Translations under genes and position numbers: made by a program
Source: Ruminococcus sp.
GTDB taxonomy: Bacteria > Bacillota > Clostridia > Oscillospirales > Acutalibacteraceae
Assembly: GCA_004558485.1 (NCBI GenBank)
Contig: SFCS01000003.1
Span: 1-64,000 of the forward strand
Length of the DNA: 64,000 bases
Direction of reading: 5' to 3'
The notes under the pieces: model-generated
The model's database searches: none
Told to the model about the DNA's origin: nothing
What the model saw: the letters and a program-made list of their open reading frames with translations, nothing else
Shown: piece after piece, positions 15,274 to 24,338 of the stretch
Numbering within the stretch: the stretch's first letter is position 1
Layout of the letters: the number at the start of each line of letters is the position of its first letter

Positions 15274-17152
15274 AGCGAAAAGGGGCGGCCTTTTGCGGGT
15301 GCTGCGGATGCTGTGCGGGTTTTATCCCGTGCTCGTGCCGGTGACGGTCTTTTGCATCCTGTTTTCCGCGGCGGCGTCCGCCATCCCCGCTGTGTTCATT
15401 CAGAAGGTGCTCGCCGTCATCGAGGCATGGCAGGAAACGGGCGACTGGGCGGCGGCAAGCGCGGACATTTTTCCGAAGATTTTTATACTGGCGGGGCTTT
15501 ACACCCTGTCCATGCTCGCCATCACGGCGCAGACGCAGCTCATGGCCTATATGACGCAGGGCTTTTTGACCAAGACCCGCCAAAGGATGTTCGACGGGAT
15601 GCAGAGCCTGCCCATCCGCTTTTTCGACACGCATAAGCACGGCGACATCATGAGCTATTACACCAACGACATCGACGCACTGCGGGAGCTGGTTTCGCAG
15701 GCGCTGCCGTCGCTGCTGCAATCGGCAACGGTTGTCTTGTGCGTGCTCGGTATCATGCTGTATTACAGCATCCCTATGACGCTCGTACTGCTTTTGGGTG
15801 TGGCGGCGATGCTTCTTGTGTCCAAAAAGGTCGGCGGCGGCTCGGCGCGCTTTTTCATCCGTCAGCAGACGGCGATGGGCAAGGTCGAGGGCTTTGCGCA
15901 GGAAATGATGAACGGGCAAAAGGTCGTCAAGGTGTTTTGCCACGAGGATGCCGCCGAGCGGGATTTCGACGCCGTCAACACGGCGCTGTATGACGACAGC
16001 CGCCGTGCGCATGCCTATGCCAATACGCTCGGGCCCATCATCATGAATATCGGCAATATCCTCTATGTCATCATCGCGGTGGCGGGCGGCGTGTTTTTGC
16101 TGTCCGGCATGCCGAATGTGAGCCTGTCGGGGCTGCCGTTTTCCATCAGCATCCTGGTGCCCTTCCTCAACATGACCAAGCAGTTCACCGGCAACATCAA
16201 CCAGTTTTCACAGCAGATCAACGCCATCGTCATGGGTCTTGCGGGCGCGACCCGTATCTTTTCGCTCATGGATGAGCCGCCCGAGGTGGACGATGGCTAT
16301 GTCACGCTGGTGAATGTGACCGAAAGCGCCGACGGGACGCTTTGCGAAAGCGAAAAGCGCACGGGGCGCTGGGCGTGGCGGCATCCGCACAGCGACGGCA
16401 GCGTGACCTATACGCCGCTTGCGGGCGATGTGCGGCTGACGGATGTGAACTTTGCCTATGAAAAGGGTAAGGATGTGCTGCACGGTGTTACGGTGTATGC
16501 CGAGCCGGGGCAGAAGGTGGCGTTTGTCGGTGCGACGGGCGCAGGCAAGACGACCATCACCAACCTTATCAACCGCTTTTATGACATTGCCGACGGCAAG
16601 GTGCGGTATGACGGCATCAACATCAACAAGATAAAGAAAGCGGATCTGCGCCGCTCGCTCGGCATCGTGCTGCAGGACACCAACCTGTTCACGGGCACGG
16701 TGATGGACAACATCCGCTATGGACGGCTGGACGCGACGGATGCGGAATGCGTCAAGGCGGCAAAGCTGGCGGGTGCGGACGATTTCATCGGACGGCTGCC
16801 AAAGGGCTATGAAACGCCGCTTGTCAACAACGGCGCAAACCTGTCGCAGGGACAGCGGCAGCTCATTGCCATTGCGCGCGCCGCCGTGGCTGACCCGCCC
16901 GTCATGATCCTCGATGAGGCGACCTCCTCCATCGACACCCGCACCGAGGCGATCGTGCAGCGCGGCATGGATAAGCTGATGGAGGGCAGGACGGTGTTCG
17001 TCATCGCCCACCGCCTGTCCACCGTGCGCAACGCCGATGTCATCATGGTGCTCGATCACGGCAGCATTATCGAACGCGGCGACCACCGGGCGCTCATCGC
17101 ACAGAAGGGTGTCTATTATCAGCTGTATACCGGCGCATTTGAATTGGAATGA
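15260..17152 (+). CDS. ABC exporter half-transporter (second of a pair)
   Basis: A 630-residue partner of the preceding gene: six membrane helices (residues ~20-320) and an ATPase with Walker A GATGAGKTT, signature NLSQGQRQL and Walker B VMILDEATSSID. Here the catalytic Glu is present, complementing the Asp in the first subunit. Between the two domains, residues ~338-390 hold an extra hydrophilic stretch (VTLVNVTESADGT to SDGSVTYTPLAGD) absent from the partner, a feature seen in this Clostridial subgroup. The start at 15260 has GGAGGTG upstream. Substrate unknown. Confidence 0.9.
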   Translation: MPKNKAKRGGLLRVLRMLCGFYPVLVPVTVFCILFSAAASAIPAVFIQKVLAVIEAWQETGDWAAASADIFPKIFILAGLYTLSMLAITAQTQLMAYMTQGFLTKTRQRMFDGMQSLPIRFFDTHKHGDIMSYYTNDIDALRELVSQALPSLLQSATVVLCVLGIMLYYSIPMTLVLLLGVAAMLLVSKKVGGGSARFFIRQQTAMGKVEGFAQEMMNGQKVVKVFCHEDAAERDFDAVNTALYDDSRRAHAYANTLGPIIMNIGNILYVIIAVAGGVFLLSGMPNVSLSGLPFSISILVPFLNMTKQFTGNINQFSQQINAIVMGLAGATRIFSLMDEPPEVDDGYVTLVNVTESADGTLCESEKRTGRWAWRHPHSDGSVTYTPLAGDVRLTDVNFAYEKGKDVLHGVTVYAEPGQKVAFVGATGAGKTTITNLINRFYDIADGKVRYDGININKIKKADLRRSLGIVLQDTNLFTGTVMDNIRYGRLDATDAECVKAAKLAGADDFIGRLPKGYETPLVNNGANLSQGQRQLIAIARAAVADPPVMILDEATSSIDTRTEAIVQRGMDKLMEGRTVFVIAHRLSTVRNADVIMVLDHGSIIERGDHRALIAQKGVYYQLYTGAFELE

Positions 17153-17162
17153 GGGAGAGAAT

Positions 17163-18164
17163 ATGAAGGCGTATCATTTTTATGACGCACCGCTCAAGGT
17201 GTGCGGACTGCCGTTTTATCACGGCGAAAAGGAGCTGCGGCGTTTGCCGCAGGCACTCATCGACACACTGGGACTGGACGGGCGCATCGGCACGCGCACG
17301 CCCGCCGTGCGGGTGCGGTTTCGCACCGACGCGGCGCATTTCACGGTGCACATGACCCTTGCCACCCTCATGAAGGACAGCGGCATGTCCATGTTCGGCG
17401 CGCAGTCGGCGACGGTCATGCTCGGCGACTGGAAAAACGCCCGCTTCGGCGGGTTGGCGACGCCAGCCGACTATGAGACAAAGAAAGCCTCCGTCGGCAT
17501 CACCAAGGGTGAGGGCATGGAGGATGTGACCGTCATCCTGCCGCGCAACGAGGTGGTGGCGGATCTGTGGATCGAGGTGCCGGACGAGGCGCAGGTGGCG
17601 GCGCCGACGCCGTATGCCAACGGCCCCGTTTTGTATTACGGCTCGTCCATCACCGAGGGCGGCTGTGCCTGCAATGCATTCAACGCCTATAACATGCTCA
17701 TTTCCCGCCATCTTGACCTCGATTTTTATAACTTCGGGTTCTCGAACAGCGCCAAGGGCGAGCTTGCCATGGCGGACTATATCAACACCGTCCCCGTGAA
17801 GGCGTTCGTCATGGACTATGACCACAACGCGCCGAGCGCTCAGCATCTTTGGAACACGCACGAGGCGTTTTTCCGCCGCATCCGCGAAAAGCAGCCGACG
17901 CTGCCGGTGCTGTTTCTGACGATGCCCGCCGCGGAATATTCCGAGGGCAAGAAGGCGCGCCGCGCCGCCGTGCGCGCGACCTATGACCATGCGGTCGCGG
18001 CAGGGGATAAGCATGTTTGGTTCATCGACGGCGAAACGCTGCTTGCGGGCGCGGACGCCTGGCTTTGCACCGTTGACAACACCCATCCGAACGATCTCGG
18101 TTTCCACCGCATGGCGGCGGTCATCGAGCCGGTCGTGCGGGAGATGCTGGGGATATGCCGATGA
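17163..18164 (+). CDS. SGNH-fold esterase with N-terminal beta domain
   Basis: A 333-residue protein with no signal peptide. Residues ~1-145 resemble the beta-sandwich that precedes some SGNH hydrolases; residues ~155-333 are the SGNH domain. The nucleophile is in YYGSSITEGG near residue 161, the Gly block in NFGFSNSAKGE, the Asn block in DYDHNAPS, and the catalytic Asp-His in DNTHPNDLGFH near the C terminus. It probably removes an acyl (acetyl) group from a carbohydrate or related molecule in the cytoplasm. It overlaps deoC by four bases, so it is co-expressed with nucleoside salvage, an unexplained association. Confidence 0.85.
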   Translation: MKAYHFYDAPLKVCGLPFYHGEKELRRLPQALIDTLGLDGRIGTRTPAVRVRFRTDAAHFTVHMTLATLMKDSGMSMFGAQSATVMLGDWKNARFGGLATPADYETKKASVGITKGEGMEDVTVILPRNEVVADLWIEVPDEAQVAAPTPYANGPVLYYGSSITEGGCACNAFNAYNMLISRHLDLDFYNFGFSNSAKGELAMADYINTVPVKAFVMDYDHNAPSAQHLWNTHEAFFRRIREKQPTLPVLFLTMPAAEYSEGKKARRAAVRATYDHAVAAGDKHVWFIDGETLLAGADAWLCTVDNTHPNDLGFHRMAAVIEPVVREMLGICR

Positions 18165-18820
18165 ATGTGAAAGAGATTTTGCGGCATGTGGATCACACAC
18201 TGCTGGCTCCGACCGCAACGACGGCGGACATCCTTGCGACCTGCGACGAGGGTCTTTTCTATCACACCGCGTCAGTGTGCATCCCGCCCGTGTTCGTGAA
18301 GGCGGCAAAGGCGCATGTCGGCGACAGGCTGCCCGTCTGCACCGTCATCGGGTTTCCGAACGGCTATGCCACAACGGCGGCAAAGTGCTTTGAAACGGCA
18401 GACGCCGTGGAAAACGGCGCGGCGGAGATCGACATGGTGATCCCACTCGGCGCTGTCAAGGCGGGAGACTTTGCCGCTGTGCTGTCCGACATCCGCGCGG
18501 TGCGCGCCGCCTGCGACGGACGGGTGCTCAAGGTCATCGTCGAGACCTGCCTTTTGACAAGGGAAGAAAAGATCAGAATGTGTGAGGTCGTGTCCGCGTC
18601 GGGTGCGGACTATATCAAGACCTCCACGGGCTTTGCGGGCGGCGGCGCGACGGCGGAGGATGTGGCGCTGTTTGCCGCCCATGTCGCCCCGCATCTGAAG
18701 ATAAAGGCGGCGGGCGGGATCGCCTCGCTTGCCGACGCCGAGCGGTTTTTGGAGCTTGGGGCGGATCGCCTCGGCACGAGCCGCATCGTAAAACTGGTGA
18801 AAGAAGGGAATTTGCTATGA
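18161..18820 (+). CDS. deoC: Deoxyribose-phosphate aldolase
   Basis: A 219-residue class I aldolase that splits 2-deoxyribose 5-phosphate into glyceraldehyde 3-phosphate and acetaldehyde. The Schiff-base Lys is in DYIKTSTGF near residue 150; the second catalytic Lys is in LKVIVETCLL near residue 125, and the N-terminal DHTLLAPTAT is typical. The ATG at 18161 overlaps the esterase stop as ATGA with GGGGAT upstream; an ATG two codons earlier is too close to it. First of five adjacent nucleoside salvage genes and overlapping deoD by four bases. Confidence 0.96.
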   Translation: MNVKEILRHVDHTLLAPTATTADILATCDEGLFYHTASVCIPPVFVKAAKAHVGDRLPVCTVIGFPNGYATTAAKCFETADAVENGAAEIDMVIPLGAVKAGDFAAVLSDIRAVRAACDGRVLKVIVETCLLTREEKIRMCEVVSASGADYIKTSTGFAGGGATAEDVALFAAHVAPHLKIKAAGGIASLADAERFLELGADRLGTSRIVKLVKEGNLL

Positions 18821-19560
18821 GTCATCCTGCCTATCCCACGCCGCACATCGCGGCGACGCCCGCGGATTTTGCCGCGACCGTTCTCATGCCCGGCGACCCG
18901 CAAAGAGCACAGTTCATCGCCGAGAATTATCTGATAGCACCCCGCCTTGTCAACAATGTGCGCGGGGTGCAGGGGTATACCGGCAGCTATAAGGGTGTGC
19001 CGGTCTCGGTCATGGCAAGCGGCATGGGGATGCCCTCGATGGGCATTTATTCCTATGAGCTGTTTCAGTTTTTTGAAGTGGAAAACATTTTGCGTATCGG
19101 CTCGGCGGGGGCACTGTCGGAAAAGCTGCGGGTGCGGGACATCGTGCTCGGCATGGGCGCCTGTACCAATTCCCATTTCGCCGCGCAGTATCACCTGCCG
19201 GGGACATTTGCGCCCATCTGCAGCTATGACCTGCTGCACGCCTGCACCGCGGCGGCACAGCGGGAGCAAATTCCCGTTCATGTCGGCAACCTTCTTTCCT
19301 CCGACACCTTCTATAACGACGACGCCGACCTGCCCGCGGGGCTTACCTCCAACAGGGCGTTTGCGAAAATGGGTGTTCTCGCGGTGGAGATGGAAGCGGC
19401 GGCGCTGTATATGAACGCGGCGCGCTGCGGCAAAAATGCGCTGGCTATCTGCACCGTGTCGGATCACATCGTGACCGGCGAGACCACGACCGCCGACGAA
19501 CGCCGCGCCACCTTCCGGGATATGATGCGCCTGGCGCTGGAAACGGCGGCAGCGCTGTGA
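18817..19560 (+). CDS. deoD: Purine nucleoside phosphorylase, DeoD type
   Basis: A 247-residue hexameric-type phosphorylase that converts purine (deoxy)nucleosides and phosphate to base and (deoxy)ribose 1-phosphate. The signature GMGMPSMGIYSYEL is near residue 68, LMPGDPQRA near residue 24 is a phosphate-site segment, and VEMEAAALY near residue 190 is the nucleoside site. The DH pair in TVSDHIVTGE is the catalytic Asp region near residue 215. It overlaps deoC by ATGA and is followed by deoB, which uses its product. Confidence 0.96.
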   Translation: MSHPAYPTPHIAATPADFAATVLMPGDPQRAQFIAENYLIAPRLVNNVRGVQGYTGSYKGVPVSVMASGMGMPSMGIYSYELFQFFEVENILRIGSAGALSEKLRVRDIVLGMGACTNSHFAAQYHLPGTFAPICSYDLLHACTAAAQREQIPVHVGNLLSSDTFYNDDADLPAGLTSNRAFAKMGVLAVEMEAAALYMNAARCGKNALAICTVSDHIVTGETTTADERRATFRDMMRLALETAAAL

Positions 19561-19575
19561 GAAAGGAAGGATAAC

Positions 19576-20739
19576 ATGAAACGGGCCTTTCTCATCGTTC
19601 TCGACTCCTGCGGTGCGGGAGAAATGCCGGACGCGGCGGCGTTCGGTGACCATGACTGCAACACCCTTTTGCGCATCTCCAAATCGGAAAAGTTTTCCGC
19701 CGTCAACATGTGCAAATTGGGACTCGGCAACATCGACGGTCTTTCCTTCCTCGGCAGAGAACCGCAGCCGACGGCGGCTGTCGCCCGCATGGCGGAGCGC
19801 TCCCGCGGCAAGGACACCACGATCGGTCACTGGGAGATCGCGGGACTTGTGTCCGCAGAGCCGCTCCCGACCTATCCGCACGGGTTTCCGTCCGCAGTGA
19901 TCGATGCCTTTCGGCAGGCGACGGGGAGAGGGGTTTTGTGCAACCGCCCCTATTCCGGCACGGAGGTCATAAGGGACTTCGGCGAGCAGCATGTGAAAAC
20001 GGGCGATCTCATCGTGTATACCTCGGCGGACAGTGTGTTTCAAATTGCGGCGCACGAGGATGTCGTGCCGCTCGAAACGCTGTATGGCTATTGCGAGGCG
20101 GCGCGGAAAATTCTTTGCGGCAAGCATGCGGTCGGTCGGGTGATCGCCCGCCCGTTTGCGGGCAGTGCGCCCGATTTTTACCGCACGAAAAACCGCCGCG
20201 ACTTTTCGCTCGCCCCGCCGCGGGAGACGATGCTCGACGCGATCAGCGCGGCGGGAGAAGAGGTCATCGCCGTCGGCAAAATTTCGGACATCTTTGCCGG
20301 TCGCGGCGTGACAAAAGCGGTGCACACCCACGACAACACCGAGGGCATGGCGGCGGCGCTGTCCCTTGCGGACGAGGATTTCGGGGGACTTTGCTTCATT
20401 AACCTCGTCGATTTCGACATGCTTTACGGGCATCGGCAGGATGTCGACGGCTATGCCGCGGCGTTTGCGGCTTTTGACCGCTTTTTGCCGCAGCTCCTCC
20501 AAAAGCTGCAAAAGGAGGACATCCTGCTCATCACCGCCGATCACGGCTGTGACCCCGGCGACGACAGCACCGATCACACGCGGGAATATACGCCGCTTTT
20601 GCTGTTCGGCGCTCCCATACAGCCGAAAAATCTCGGCACACGGAGCACCTTTTCCGACATCGCGGCGACGGTGACGGACTGGCTCGGCGTGCCCTTTGCG
20701 GGTGCCGGCGAGAGCTTTCTGCCGCAAATTCTGAGGTGA
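19576..20739 (+). CDS. deoB: Phosphopentomutase
   Basis: A 387-residue alkaline-phosphatase-superfamily enzyme that interconverts (deoxy)ribose 1-phosphate and 5-phosphate, linking the phosphorylases to DeoC. The N-terminal VLDSCGAGEMPDA has the first metal Asp, GKDTTIGHWEIAG near residue 80 the phosphorylated Thr, and ADHGCDPGDDSTDHTREYTP near residue 320 the remaining metal ligands. Length matches the family. AAGGAAGG precedes the start. It sits between deoD and cdd in the same operon. Confidence 0.96.
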   Translation: MKRAFLIVLDSCGAGEMPDAAAFGDHDCNTLLRISKSEKFSAVNMCKLGLGNIDGLSFLGREPQPTAAVARMAERSRGKDTTIGHWEIAGLVSAEPLPTYPHGFPSAVIDAFRQATGRGVLCNRPYSGTEVIRDFGEQHVKTGDLIVYTSADSVFQIAAHEDVVPLETLYGYCEAARKILCGKHAVGRVIARPFAGSAPDFYRTKNRRDFSLAPPRETMLDAISAAGEEVIAVGKISDIFAGRGVTKAVHTHDNTEGMAAALSLADEDFGGLCFINLVDFDMLYGHRQDVDGYAAAFAAFDRFLPQLLQKLQKEDILLITADHGCDPGDDSTDHTREYTPLLLFGAPIQPKNLGTRSTFSDIAATVTDWLGVPFAGAGESFLPQILR

Positions 20740-20742
20740 GAT

Positions 20743-21138
20743 ATGGACGAAAAGACATTGTGTAAGGCGGCGCTTGCCGCGATGGCATATGCCTATGCGC
20801 CCTATTCGGGCTATACCGTCGGCGCAGCGCTGCTGACGGCGGACGGGCGCGTGTTTTCCGGCTGCAACATTGAAAATGCCGCGTTCACGCCGACCGTCTG
20901 CGCGGAGCGTACCGCCCTTTTCAAGGCGGTGAGCGAGGGCGCGCGCGATTTTGTGATGCTCGCGGTGGCGGGCGGCAAGGGCGGCGCGGTCACGGGGCGG
21001 TTTCCGCCCTGCGGCGTGTGCCGTCAGGCGCTGTCGGAATTCTGCAAACCTGAGATGCCGGTGCTGCTCTTGACCGGCGCGGACAGCTATGAAAAAACGA
21101 CGCTCGGCGCGCTGCTGCCGCTGGCGTTTTCTTTGTGA
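20743..21138 (+). CDS. cdd: Cytidine deaminase
   Basis: A 131-residue homotetramer-type cytidine deaminase that hydrolyses (deoxy)cytidine to (deoxy)uridine. The zinc site is CAE in TVCAERTAL near residue 52 and PCGVCRQAL near residue 88, the three-cysteine pattern of the short form. YAPYSGYTVGAALLT and GCNIENAAF bind substrate. Its uridine product is the substrate of the pyrimidine phosphorylase encoded ten bases downstream. Start at 20743 follows GAGGTG directly after the deoB stop. Confidence 0.95.
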   Translation: MDEKTLCKAALAAMAYAYAPYSGYTVGAALLTADGRVFSGCNIENAAFTPTVCAERTALFKAVSEGARDFVMLAVAGGKGGAVTGRFPPCGVCRQALSEFCKPEMPVLLLTGADSYEKTTLGALLPLAFSL

Positions 21139-21148
21139 GGTGTCGGCT

Positions 21149-22450
21149 ATGCGCATGTATGATATTTTGCATAAAAAGCGGGACGGACTGCCGCTCTCCG
21201 ATGCGGAGATCGCGTGGTTCGTCGAAGGGTATACGGCGGGGAACATTCCCGACTATCAGGCGTCGGCGCTTTTGATGGCGATCTTTCTGCGCGGCATGAC
21301 GGAGGCAGAGACCGCCGCGCTCACGATGGCGATGGCGCGCTCGGGCGACACGGTGGATCTGTCTGCCTTCGGCGACCGTTCGGTCGACAAACACAGCACG
21401 GGCGGCGTCGGAGACAAAACGACGCTCATCGTCGCGCCCGTCATCGCCGCTCTCGGCGGCAAGGTCACGAAAATGTCCGGCAGAGGGCTGGGACACACGG
21501 GCGGCACGGTCGATAAGCTCGAAGCCATCCCCGGCTATAGGACGACGCTCTCTCCTGCCGCTTTCCTGCAGCAGGCGGAGGACATCGGCGTCGCCGTCAT
21601 CGGGCAGTCGGGCAATCTGGCGCCCGCGGACAAAAAGCTGTATGCGCTGCGGGATGTGACGGCAACGGTGGACAGCATCCCGCTCATCACCGCCAGCATC
21701 ATGAGCAAAAAGCTGGCGGCTGGCTCAAAGAACATCGTGCTCGATGTCAAGGTCGGCAGCGGTGCGTTCATGAAAACGGCAGAGGATGCAAGAGCGCTTG
21801 CCGCCGAAATGGTGAAGATCGGCAAGGCGTGCGGCAGAAACACCGCCGCCCTCATCACCGACATGGATACGCCGCTCGGCAACGCTGTCGGCAACATTCT
21901 TGAGGTGAAAGAGGCGATCGCCGTGCTGCGCGGCGAGAGCGGCGGCGCACTGCGCGCGGTGTGCGAGGCGCTCGCGACCGAAATGCTGGTGCTGTTTTCC
22001 GGCATGACGCCCGAAAATGCCGAAGAGCGGGTGCGCAGGGCGATAGACAGCGGAGCGGCTTTCGCCAAGCTGCGCGAATGGATCAGGGCGCAGGGCGGCG
22101 ATGTGCGCTGTATCGATGATCCCGCGCGGTTTGCCTGTGCGCCTTACAGCATGGCGGTCAAAAGCACCGCTGACGGCTTTGTCACCGCCATGAACGCCGA
22201 GGAGATCGGCGCGGTCGCGTCGGTGCTCGGCGCGGGCAGGGTGGTCAAGACCGACACGATCGACCCGACGGCGGGCATCCTGCTTTCCAAAAAGACAGGC
22301 GACCGCGTGACGGTCGGCGAGACGCTGTGTACGCTGTATACGGGAAAGCGGGAAACGCTGCGTGATGCTGCGGCGCGATATGTGTCGGCAATCACCGTCG
22401 GCGATGCTCCGCCGGAGGAAAAACCGCTCATCTACGACATTGTGCGGTGA
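21149..22450 (+). CDS. pdp: Pyrimidine-nucleoside phosphorylase
   Basis: A 433-residue enzyme of the thymidine/pyrimidine-nucleoside phosphorylase family that releases uracil or thymine and (deoxy)ribose 1-phosphate. The phosphate-binding KHSTGGVGDKTTL is near residue 80, the family signature SGRGLGHTGGTVDKLE near residue 107, and SIMSKKLAAGSKNIVLDVKVG near residue 185. MRMYDILHKKRDG is the usual N terminus, which fixes the start at 21149 rather than the longer frame overlapping cdd. The choice of Pdp over DeoA follows the Gram-positive context. Last gene of the operon. Confidence 0.93.
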   Translation: MRMYDILHKKRDGLPLSDAEIAWFVEGYTAGNIPDYQASALLMAIFLRGMTEAETAALTMAMARSGDTVDLSAFGDRSVDKHSTGGVGDKTTLIVAPVIAALGGKVTKMSGRGLGHTGGTVDKLEAIPGYRTTLSPAAFLQQAEDIGVAVIGQSGNLAPADKKLYALRDVTATVDSIPLITASIMSKKLAAGSKNIVLDVKVGSGAFMKTAEDARALAAEMVKIGKACGRNTAALITDMDTPLGNAVGNILEVKEAIAVLRGESGGALRAVCEALATEMLVLFSGMTPENAEERVRRAIDSGAAFAKLREWIRAQGGDVRCIDDPARFACAPYSMAVKSTADGFVTAMNAEEIGAVASVLGAGRVVKTDTIDPTAGILLSKKTGDRVTVGETLCTLYTGKRETLRDAAARYVSAITVGDAPPEEKPLIYDIVR

Positions 22451-22453
22451 CGG

Positions 22454-22480
22454 AAATGCCGTCCTCGGATGGCATTTTTC
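22454..22480 (+). terminator. Terminator of the nucleoside salvage operon
   Basis: AAATGCC and GGCATTT stem around a nine-base loop followed by a T-run, directly after the pdp stop. Confidence 0.75.
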
Positions 22481-22513
22481 AGTAGGATATGTCAACTTTG
22501 CAATAAAAAAGTA

Positions 22514-22542
22514 TTGAAACGCAGTCAATATACTGGTATACT
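22514..22542 (+). promoter_or_regulatory. Promoter of the GH2 gene
   Basis: TTGAAA (22514-22519), 17-base spacer, TATACT (22537-22542) preceded by TGG (extended -10), 22 bases before the ATG. One of the clearest promoters in the window. Confidence 0.8.
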
Positions 22543-22563
22543 GTAGGTCAGGGAGGCGACGAA

Positions 22564-24276
22564 ATGTATAGAAAAGAACATCCGAAGCCGCAGTTTTGCC
22601 GCAAGAATTGGCAAAATCTGAACGGCGAATGGGAATTTGAGTTTGATCACGCCGACAGCGGCAGAGAGCGCGCGCTCTTTTCGCCGACGGCGGCGTTTGA
22701 ACGGGTTATCCATGTGCCGTTTTGCCCGCAGAGCAAGCTGTCGGGCATCGGGGAGACCGACTTTCTGCGTGCCGTGTGGTATCGGCGGCACTTCACGCTG
22801 GATGAAAAGACGGCGGCGGGCAGAGTGGTGCTGCACTTCGGTGCGGTGGACTATGAGGCGTACATCTATGTGAACGGAACGCTGTGCGGCACGCACAGGG
22901 GCGGCTATGTTTCCTTTGCCGTGGACATCACAAAGGCAGTGCACACCGGCGACAACATCGTGACCGTGCTGGCGCGCGACGATGAGCGGGACCGGCGCAT
23001 CCCGAGCGGCAAGCAAAGCATGGAGCTGCGTTCCTCCGGCTGCTTTTATACCCGCACCATCGGCATTTGGCAGACAGTGTGGCTGGAGTTCACGCCGCAC
23101 ACCTATATTGCGGACTTCACGCTGCTGCCGGATGTGACGGCGGGGGCGCTGACGGTGCAGGCAACGCTTGTCGGCTGTGCCGATCTGACGCTCAAGGCAG
23201 CGTTTGCGGGCAAGCCGATGGGCGAGATCACGCTGCCGTCGGCTTCGGACACGGTGACATTCACGCTGCCGCTTGCGGAAAAGCACCTGTGGGAGATCGG
23301 GAAAGGCGGGCTGTATGACCTTTCGTTCGGCTTCGGTGACGACGCCGTTGAGAGCTATTTCGGTCTGCGCAGCATCGCCTATCGCGACCGTGCATTTTTC
23401 TTGAACGGCAAATCGGTGTTTCAGCGGCTTGTGCTGGATCAGGGATTCTATCCCGACGGCATCTATACCGCGCCGGACGACGCCGAGCTTGTTGCGGACA
23501 TCGACCGTTCCATGGCGATGGGCTTCAACGGCGCGCGTCTGCACGAAAAGATCTTTGAGGAACGCTTTTTGTATCACTGCGACCGCAAGGGCTACATCGT
23601 GTGGGGCGAGTTCCCCGACTGGGGTCTTGATCCCTCGAACCGGGACGTGCTGTATAACACGCTGCCCGAATGGATCGAGGAGGTGCGGCGCGACCGCAAC
23701 CATCCCGCCATCGTCGGCTGGTGTCCCTTCAACGAAACGTGGGATTATGCGGGCAGACAGCGGGACGGCTCGCTGCAGGAGCTGACCTATGAGGTCACCA
23801 AGGCAATCGACCCGACCCGTCCGTGCCTGGATGTCAGCGGCAACTATCATGCGGGCAAGTCCGACATCTATGATGTCCACTGCTATGACCAGGATCCGAA
23901 GAGCTGTGCCGCGCGCTATGCCACGCTGCCGCAGAGCGTCGACGACACCTGCGGCAATCACCGCCAGCAGTATGACGGCGAAAGACCGTTCTTTGTCAGC
24001 GAATACGGCGGCATCCGCTGGAGCAACGACAGAAACGGCTGGGGCTACGGCGACGCGCCGAAGACCGAGGAGGAATTTTTGGAGCGGCTCAAGGGGCTCA
24101 CCGACGCGCTGCTGGACAATCCGTACATCTTCGGTTTCTGCTATACCCAGCTGACCGATGTGGAGCAGGAGCAAAACGGTCTTTACACCTATGACCGCGC
24201 GCCGAAATTCCCGCCGGAGCAAATTGCGGCAATTTTCTCCGCCCCCGCAGCGATCGAGGGCAAAAAGCGGGATTGA
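22564..24276 (+). CDS. Glycoside hydrolase family 2 enzyme
   Basis: A 570-residue GH2 enzyme without signal peptide, hence cytoplasmic. Residues ~1-175 are the jelly-roll sugar-binding domain (WQNLNGEWEFEF, VWYRRHFTL), ~180-265 an immunoglobulin-like domain, and ~270-570 the TIM barrel. The acid/base Glu is in GWCPFNETWD near residue 393 and the nucleophile in FVSEYGGI near residue 479. GH2 covers beta-galactosidase, beta-glucuronidase and beta-mannosidase; the compact three-domain form does not decide which. It has its own promoter, and a hairpin separates it from the AraC gene downstream. Confidence 0.88.
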   Translation: MYRKEHPKPQFCRKNWQNLNGEWEFEFDHADSGRERALFSPTAAFERVIHVPFCPQSKLSGIGETDFLRAVWYRRHFTLDEKTAAGRVVLHFGAVDYEAYIYVNGTLCGTHRGGYVSFAVDITKAVHTGDNIVTVLARDDERDRRIPSGKQSMELRSSGCFYTRTIGIWQTVWLEFTPHTYIADFTLLPDVTAGALTVQATLVGCADLTLKAAFAGKPMGEITLPSASDTVTFTLPLAEKHLWEIGKGGLYDLSFGFGDDAVESYFGLRSIAYRDRAFFLNGKSVFQRLVLDQGFYPDGIYTAPDDAELVADIDRSMAMGFNGARLHEKIFEERFLYHCDRKGYIVWGEFPDWGLDPSNRDVLYNTLPEWIEEVRRDRNHPAIVGWCPFNETWDYAGRQRDGSLQELTYEVTKAIDPTRPCLDVSGNYHAGKSDIYDVHCYDQDPKSCAARYATLPQSVDDTCGNHRQQYDGERPFFVSEYGGIRWSNDRNGWGYGDAPKTEEEFLERLKGLTDALLDNPYIFGFCYTQLTDVEQEQNGLYTYDRAPKFPPEQIAAIFSAPAAIEGKKRD

Positions 24277-24298
24277 AAAACCGCACACAGTGTGCTAC

Positions 24299-24338
24299 AC
24301 TCCCCTTATGATACTCTATCATAAGGGGAGTGCTTTTT
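24299..24338 (+). terminator. 15-bp hairpin: terminator that also covers the araC-type ribosome site
   Basis: A perfect 15-base inverted repeat (24299-24313 and 24317-24331, loop CTC) followed by GCTTTTT. It can end the GH2 transcript. The 3' arm contains AAGGGGAG (24323-24330), the ribosome site of the next gene, so folding would hide it on any read-through transcript. Confidence 0.85.

Noticed and set aside
18610..21246. An 878-codon open frame on the minus strand
   Set aside because: It runs antisense through deoC, deoD, deoB and cdd, all with clear motifs on the plus strand.
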